Of a stretch of 64,000 nt of DNA, positions 57,851-64,000 are shown in pieces (positions within the stretch are counted from its first letter, which is position 1; each line of letters starts with the position of its first letter). The stretch lies in contig ML058553.1 of assembly GCA_003013855.2 (NCBI GenBank), forward strand, positions 186,001 to 250,000. The letters run 5' to 3'. Source of the DNA: Liriodendron chinense (lineage: Eukaryota > Streptophyta > Magnoliopsida > Magnoliales > Magnoliaceae). The position numbers were made by a program, and so were the translations under genes. The notes under the pieces are model-generated. The model made no database searches. It saw nothing but the letters and a program-made list of their open reading frames with translations, and had not been told where the DNA came from.

Positions 57851-60020
57851 AGTACAAATTGATATTATAGTTAATATATAAAATGACGAATATATTATTA
57901 TAGGTCCCATATGCATAATGTTGCATAAATCAAGGTATAAATCTCTATGTTCTAAACATAGATCGACATTACAAGTTGATCCACTCTACACGTATAGAAC
58001 CATACTTTTGGACCAGCAAAGATAACTATTTGGATTGCAAATGACCAATAATGTGGATTGTGGGGTTGAAAACGGAAAACATGGGGGAGGGGGGGGTTGC
58101 CGTTTTAATTAACACTGGGCGCAGGCTTCCTTTTTTGCCACTGAAACCGAAAATGGTGCTTTTGAGGACAAATAAAGATCTTTGGAGTTTATATTCCTAG
58201 TAAACTAAAATCCCTGACTAGATTGATACTACTTTTTTATATTCTCATTCTACGTGTTGCTTAAACAGTACCTATTCAACTGAGTCTTGATCTCAATGGT
58301 TAAGAATACAAGCTTAACACCCATAAAGTATCTGTCATGCTTATTTAACACTGGAAATGGGTAGACAATACATATTAACCAAAATTCGTACATGACCAAG
58401 CTTGCTCTAAAACCCGATAAATGAACCCAAATTCAAAGGAAGAAACCCTAAGGAATGAATAACTGTAGAACAGTGGTATAATACGTTTGTAAAGCAAGGA
58501 TATACTAGTTGATGACTGAAACCCACACTATAACATACCACCCGAAACATAAGCTTCGCCCACTTTCTTAAGGGAACATAATCTTCACCCATGAAATTAG
58601 ATCCCCCGAATCCAAGAAGCACGAGCTAAAAACCACTTAAAAGTCATAGCATGGAAGGTAACAAACAAATCAAGGAATTGGAAGGAAGCCATGGGAAACC
58701 TAGAAAGGTGGGGAAGGTGGGATGCTTTTCCACTCAAAATAACATCTTTACCATTTCAGGTAGGGCCTAAAACACATATGATATTAATTTGAGGTGGAGA
58801 TGGTGGAAAAGACATCCTACGTAAGGCAGTTTCCATTCTATACACTATTCCAAATGCATAACACAACAAATCATCATTGATTTCTCTAGTGATTTGGAGT
58901 GCATCCAAGTGCACCTAGATGGATGAATATATTGACAACCATGAACCATCCCTTACTCTCTCATATACATCGAAGGAAATGGGCTGGTGGAATAACTAGA
59001 GGTAAGTTAATTTTCTGGGAGGATTCTGGTTATGTGAGTAGTTTGAGTGTGATTAAGATTTTCCAAAGTGATATCTTGAGTTATAGTTAAAGTGGGTCAT
59101 TAAAATGGTTGTAGGACCTGGTCATTTCCTCTTAGTAGGTAGAGTTTTTCTAGGGTTAGTTTAAAGTTGGGTAAGTTGTCATCTTGGTTTGACATACAAG
59201 GACTTGGCTTTGAGTGGCATCAGAGAGTTGTGCTTGGAGTAGGCTGTTAATTAGGAAACTTAGCAAAAGGATTATTATGAGGTCAGTTTTAATTCTAGAC
59301 CAAGTCATATAGTAGAGGCTTGGGTTTAGTAGAATTGGGATTTAAGTCGTTAGTTTTTTTTTTTTTTTTAATTCTTTGCCACATAATATATGTAGAGAAG
59401 AATGCACCATAAGAAATCAAGAGAGAATGGATAGTTTCTTTTTTCTAGTTTAGGTATCATTTGGGCAAGAGCCAGAACAGGAATTAGAGAAGTAGACCTC
59501 TCAAAAAAAAAAAAAAAAAAGGAATTAGAGTAGTATCAATCAAATCAAGTATTTCAGAAATTTTAATCACAAAGTAGAATCTAAAGTTTGTAATTTAGCA
59601 CCCCAAAATATGCAGTATGCAGTTTCACCACTGAAAAGGGTGACCCACCCACAAGTGCCAACTTTCAGGGTTATGGAAAAAAAAAAAAAAAAAGTGGTTG
59701 CATACTTCTCTTTTTCTATTTTGCATCAATCTAGATGGTACCTTACCTTTTGTTGGCTTCGTGTGACAAGTTCTCACGTGATCATCTCTTTCTTGGGATT
59801 ATGTCCGAGTGATTGTGTGATTTGGTTCTTTGGCATTCTCAATCTACATTTTATGTGGCAAGATATTGAAGTTCTTTCTCATGAATCGAGTATACAAACC
59901 GTAGTGTTTGGTTACCTACAGTGAACACTTGTAAACATCACATACTTGTTGATTTGTCGAAGTGACATGATAATCAAAGCATGTGGTTGTGGGTTTCTAG
60001 GTTTTCCACTGCGGAAAAAG
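57851..60020. other. Spacer upstream of the Gypsy element (may include its LTR)
   Basis: No coding sequence recognised. A G-run is at 58084-58096; T- and A-runs at 59356-59369, 59502-59520 and 59678-59692. The 5' LTR of the Gypsy element should lie here, but without its partner I cannot define it. Confidence 0.4.
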
Positions 60021-60028
60021 TTCACTAG

Positions 60029-60041
60029 CGGTACCAGAGAC
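60029..60041 (+). other. Possible primer-binding site of the Gypsy element
   Basis: CGGTACCAGAGAC resembles the initiator-Met tRNA complement TGGTATCAGAGC (about 9 of 12). Position, 360 bp before the gag ATG, is reasonable. Confidence 0.3.
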
Positions 60042-60399
60042 AAGTGCTACACGTGCCATTGGTTTTAGAGAATTTCTACTGCGAAAAAACTTCCAGCAAT
60101 TTCAGCCGGTGGCTTGGCTTTCTTAACAAAACCTAAGTTGTCATTGAATAAAAAATTTAATAAAGAACCCAAGAGAAGGTTCTGAAGAAAAAATTGTCGG
60201 ATATAATAATCCTACCATAATGCAAGCCAAATAAAAATTAACCTAAAATCAGCCACTCCCAACAGTGAAATTTTGATGTAAACGGGTCGTAGATACATTC
60301 ATGGCCATGATGGATAGAAGGAAGGAGCCAAAAAGATTTTGCCAAGGTTATTGAGCAGACAAGGGAAGCTCAGTTCAACCGAAAACTACCCTCGACCAC

Positions 60400-61737
60400 A
60401 TGACGGAGGCCTTAGGAAAACTCCATGTTCATGGCGATGATCTGCCTCCGACGGGTGCAAGAATTCAGAATCGTGTTGTTCGCGGTGCGATGCCGGTGGT
60501 GAATTGCAAAACTACACCTAACAATGGTGGATCCAGCGATGAGGATATCGACGATTTGATCCTCCAACATCCCAAACGAGGCAGTGAACAGGTAGATCAG
60601 ACGGATCGAGATTTCAGGATGAAGGTTGATCTCCCTAGCTTCAACGGCAAACTCCACATCGAGGACTTCCTCAACTGGCTGCTTGAAGTCAAACGGTTCT
60701 TCGATTACATGGAGATCCCTGGGGAGAAGAAGGTTAAACGATAGCGTACAAGTTGAAGGGCAGAGTTTCGACTTGGTGGGAATAACTCCAGCTCACACGG
60801 ACGTGACAAATGAAGGCACCCATCCGCACGTGGCAATGGATGAAACGGTTAACGCATGTACGATTCCTCCCCGACGACTATGCCCAGGTATTGTTCCAAC
60901 AATACCAAAATTATTGGCAAGGAAGCCGATCGGTGAGACATTGTTGTCATGTACGATCGCATATGCCATTTTTTTTTAGATGTATCGCATATGCCATGAT
61001 GGCATATGCGATCTCAGATAGTATGCGATGGCATACTTTGCAGGTTGTGTTTTTTTTGTAAAATGTAAATTGTATTTTTAAATTAAGTTGTAACTTGTAA
61101 CTTATAAGTTGTTCAAGTTATCAAGTTATCATTTATCAATAAAAAATTTATGTTTGAAGTTTTTTAATAATTAACTCTCTTAATGTAACATGTTGTTTAT
61201 TTTGTTAAATTTTATGTAAATATAATACAAGTAATTAAACATATAACTTATTTTATAGATGGTTTAATAGTCTTAAACTACAATGAAATAGGTAAAAAAA
61301 ACTCAATCCAATAACTTGTAGTAATTGGGCATAGTTTTTCCTATTTTTTATATTTTTTCCATTTTTTTATATTTAAAAAAAAAAAAAAAAAAGCCAGTGC
61401 GAGTATGCAATCGCATATGTGAGTATGCGATCGCATATGCCAATCGCATACGATGGCATATGCGATTTGACAACATTGGGTGAGAGACTATGTGGAAGAG
61501 TTCTACCGTTTGGCAGCACTGAACGATTTGATTGAGACCGAATCGCAACAGGTCACTCGATTCATATGTGGATTGCGTATGACAATCCAGGATCGAGTTC
61601 AGATGCAGCCCGTCTGGATGATGAATGAGGCGATCAAACTAGCCACCCGAATAGAGACACAGCCTGAGCAATCCAACACTCGAGCCTACCCTGCGATTCG
61701 AGCAGCCACTGTGGGTCCTTCGCAGAGTACATCGTAG
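60400..61737 (+). pseudogene. Gypsy gag, interrupted
   Basis: Opens MTEALGKLHVHGDDLPPTG and continues with VDLPSFNGKLHIEDFLNWL, the conserved start of the Gypsy gag domain. A frameshift follows near 60740 and in-frame stops at about 60782 and 60809. The frame is open again towards 60938, where a 540-bp hAT-like element is inserted. Gag resumes at 61479 with RDYVEEFYRLAALND and runs to a stop at 61735. The capsid-like protein would package the element RNA. Dead copy. Confidence 0.8.
60939..61478. mobile_element. 540-bp hAT-like MITE inside gag
   Basis: Ends CATTGTTGTCA and the complement CAATGTTGTCA, flanked by GGTGAGA at 60932-60938 and 61479-61485. The gag frame reads on correctly across the site if one flank copy is ignored, which confirms the insertion. 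Subterminal regions carry many palindromic GCATATGC / ATCGCATATGCC units on both sides. The interior is AT-rich and non-coding. Confidence 0.88.
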
Positions 61738-62129
61738 GTCAAGGGAAAAGAACCCGTAAGGGGCATCCTCAACCTCCTATGCTCGTGAACCGAGATTCGA
61801 GGAGCATCCAAGCAAGACCCCAAAGAACAGCGACAATTGCACCAGGCCCAAACAGGATTCTGAATCCCTACGGTCAGCCAAGGCCTGACCATTACTACAG
61901 ATGTGGCCGGCTGGGTCACTCGTCCAACATGTGTCCTCAGCGACAAGTGGCTAACCTAGCCATTAATGACGGGAGCGCTGAAGATGCAGAGGAAGACCCG
62001 GAGATTGATGAAACTGAGCACGTAGCAAATGAAGTTGTGGGCGAAGAAGATTGGGTTGTGAGAGATCACGGCGAGTCTCTAGTCATGAGAAGGCTCTTAT
62101 ATACACCGAAAAAGGTACACCCACAATGA
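61738..62129 (+). pseudogene. Gypsy gag C-terminus with defective zinc knuckle
   Basis: Around 61893 the frame reads YYRCGRLGHSSNMC. The CCHC zinc knuckle should be C-x2-C-x4-H-x4-C; the first Cys is Tyr here (61893-61895). An acidic linker follows (EDAEEDPEIDETE). Confidence 0.7.
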
Positions 62130-62159
62130 CACAACATATTTCGACCACGATGTACAGTG

Positions 62160-62415
62160 AATCGCAAGGTCTGTGACGTGATCATAGACAGCGGTAGTAG
62201 CAAGAACATCATCTCTTAGGTCATAGTGGAGAAGTTGCAGCTAAAGACGGAGAAGCATCCTTCCCCATACACCATTAGCTGGATTAAGAAGGTCAGTGAG
62301 ACAAAGGTAACCGAATAATGCACTATCTCACTTTCTATTGGTAAACATTATAAGGACCAAGTAGTATGTGATGTAGTCGACATGGAGGCTTGGCATATAT
62401 TACTCGGTTGGCCAT
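62160..62415 (+). pseudogene. Gypsy protease region, with stops
   Basis: Reads VIIDSGSSKNIIS and then a stop (62217). D-S-G is the aspartic protease active site. Further pieces YKDQVVCDVVDMEAWHILLG match the end of the domain, followed by stops. Confidence 0.7.
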
Positions 62416-62427
62416 AGCAATCAAACC

Positions 62428-64000
62428 GTGTTACTACTCACAGGGGACGAGATCATGTTTATATCTTCATTCTTCATCAAGGACAACCAAAAAACCACAC
62501 TCGCCCCAATGGGCCCAGATGAACAACCTGAAGCATGTAAAGTGGAGGGGTGTTCTCTCCTTACCATGCGGGACTTTGTGGAAGAGTCCAAGGAGACGGA
62601 AGAGGTATATGCATTGGTGGTGAAGGGTAAAGAGGTAGAGCCCACTAATATTCCAGAAAAACTGAAGCCGTTGTTGCGAGAGTTGAGGGCGATCATGCCT
62701 GATGAACTTCCCGATGGGTTCCCCCCCATGCAAGACATACAGCACCATATCGACCTTGTCCCAGGAGCAAGTTTGCTCAATCACCTTCATTATCGAATGA
62801 GTTCGAAAGTGTAGAATATTTTGGAGGGACAAGTGGAGGAATTGATCTGTAACAATCTAGTGAGAGAGAGAGCATAAGCCCATGCGTCGTCCCAACTCTA
62901 TTAACTCCTAAGAAAGATGGGAGTTGGCGCATGTGTTTCAACGGCCGGGCAATCAACAAAATAACCATAAAATACAGATTTTCCATACCACGGCTGGTTG
63001 ATATGTTGGACATGCTAGAGGGTGCAAAACTGTTTTCCAAGCTAGATTTGATGAACGGTTACCATCAAATCCATATTTGATCGGGTGATGAGTGGAAGAC
63101 AACTTTTAAGACCAATGAGGGGTTGTATGAATGGTTGGTCATGCCCTTCGATCCCTCGAATGCGCCTAGCATATTTATGAGATTGATGAACCAAGTTCTG
63201 AAACCTTTTATTGTGCGATTCATGGTGGTTTACTTCGAAGATATCCTGGTATATAATCAGAGCGAAGAGAACCATATGGAACATCGCAAATAGGTGTTAT
63301 CGGTGCTACCAGAGAACAAGTTATACCTCAACCTAAAGAAATGCAGCCTCCTGACCGAGAGCCTTTTTTTTTAGGCTTTATAGTGACATCTACGAGCATC
63401 CATGTGGATGAAGAGAAGGTGAGAGCCATTAGAGAATGGTCAGTTCTGACAAACATCCATGAAGTGCGGAGTTTTGACAGGTTAGAGACGTTTTATCATC
63501 GATTCGTGAGAAATTCCGGCACTATTGTGGCACCGATCACAGACTACATGAAGAAGGGACCGTTTCAGTGGACACACAAGGCCGATAAAAGTTTTGCCGA
63601 AATTAAGCAGAGGTTGTCCACTACTCCAGTTCCCGTTCTCCGTAGTTTTGATAAACTATTCGAGGTCAAATGCGATGCCTTGTATGTTGGAATTGAGGGA
63701 GTTTTGTCTCAAGAAGGCAAGCCGGCAACCTTCTACAGCGAGAAGCTCAGTGATGCCCTCAAAAAGTGGTCGACGTATAAGCTCGAATTGTACGCAGTGA
63801 TTCAGGCATTACGACATTAGAGGCATTATTTGATTCAGCGAGAGTTTATTCTCTATGTGGACCACTAGGCACTAAAGTTTATAAACAGTCAGGCTAACGT
63901 TAACCGTGTGCATGCTAGATAGATTTCTTTCTTGCAGGAGTTCACGTTCGTGCTAAAGCATAAAGCCGGGCAGCAAAACACGATGGTTGATGCACTCAGC
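62428..64000 (+). pseudogene. Gypsy reverse transcriptase and RNase H, with stops
   Basis: The linker (LRELRAIMPDELPDG, DIQHHIDLVPGA) leads to a stop at 62812. Then the reverse transcriptase follows with TPKKDGSWRMC, KLDLMNGYHQI, then a stop, and MVVYFEDILVY. The catalytic YxDD box is YFED here (63231-63242), so one catalytic Asp is replaced by Glu. The thumb and connection run to GPFQWTHKADKSF. The RNase H part has KCDALYVGIEGVLSQ (catalytic D), YKLELYAVIQALRH, a stop at 63818, then LYVDH and later stops, ending at the window edge with HKAGQQNTMVDALS. Non-functional. Confidence 0.85.

Larger units (their letters stand above)
60029..64000 (+). mobile_element. Ty3/Gypsy LTR retrotransposon, decayed, runs off the window
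   Basis: In order on the plus strand: gag, zinc knuckle, protease, reverse transcriptase, RNase H, continuing past 64000. This order is that of Ty3/Gypsy (integrase should follow outside). Multiple stops and frameshifts and a 540-bp insertion in gag make it inactive. The left limit is set at the possible primer-binding site; the LTR lies further left. Confidence 0.85.

Overview
The window is nuclear DNA of a flowering plant: spliced genes with GT-AG introns, a CACTA transposon, a Ty3/Gypsy element, an RTE-type LINE remnant, tRNA-derived SINEs, hAT-like miniature elements, and large AT-rich, repeat-dominated spacers. The dominant repeat is a foldback element of about 450 bp built around the palindrome GTGGGGCCCACC. 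From experience this family is abundant in magnoliids (Lauraceae or Magnoliaceae type genomes), so a magnoliid is my best guess, but that is inference.

Layout. 1-6.0 kb: foldback elements, a CT-rich leader-like stretch and otherwise no coding signal. About 6.1-17.15 kb: a large CACTA (En/Spm) DNA transposon. It has an apparently intact three-exon TNP2-like transposase (6129-9664), a second, frameshifted En/Spm gene (10043-11681), and a 5 kb 3' part. That part carries an isolated 72-bp ERECTA-type LRR exon, a duplicated 278-bp block and two miniature elements, and ends in a hairpin-rich 3' terminus (…GGCATAGTG at 17152). The 5' terminus was not found.

17.2-37.85 kb: a SINE, then three copies of a 4.7-6.8 kb segmental duplication (A 17777-22510, B 22511-29037, C 31058-37845). 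A and B are in tandem; B and C flank a 2-kb unique stretch with an intronless gene for a 133-residue four-helix membrane protein (30555-30956, minus), possibly a retrocopy. The copies differ by clean element insertions.

37.9-50.2 kb: foldback elements and a 553-bp hAT-like element, then a conserved single-copy-type plant gene for a membrane-anchored protein of unknown function (six coding exons, 41979-50161, plus), with LINE remnants in its introns. 50.2-60 kb: hAT-like and foldback remnants, the last exon of a membrane steroid-binding protein (MSBP/MAPR, 54699-55080, minus) whose first exon is not seen, and a SINE with a perfect 18-bp target duplication (56599-56788). 60-64 kb: a decayed Ty3/Gypsy element whose gag is split by a 540-bp hAT-like insertion; it runs off the window.

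No genes here form a functional unit together. The main biology is transposon nesting, exon capture and segmental duplication around a few host genes.
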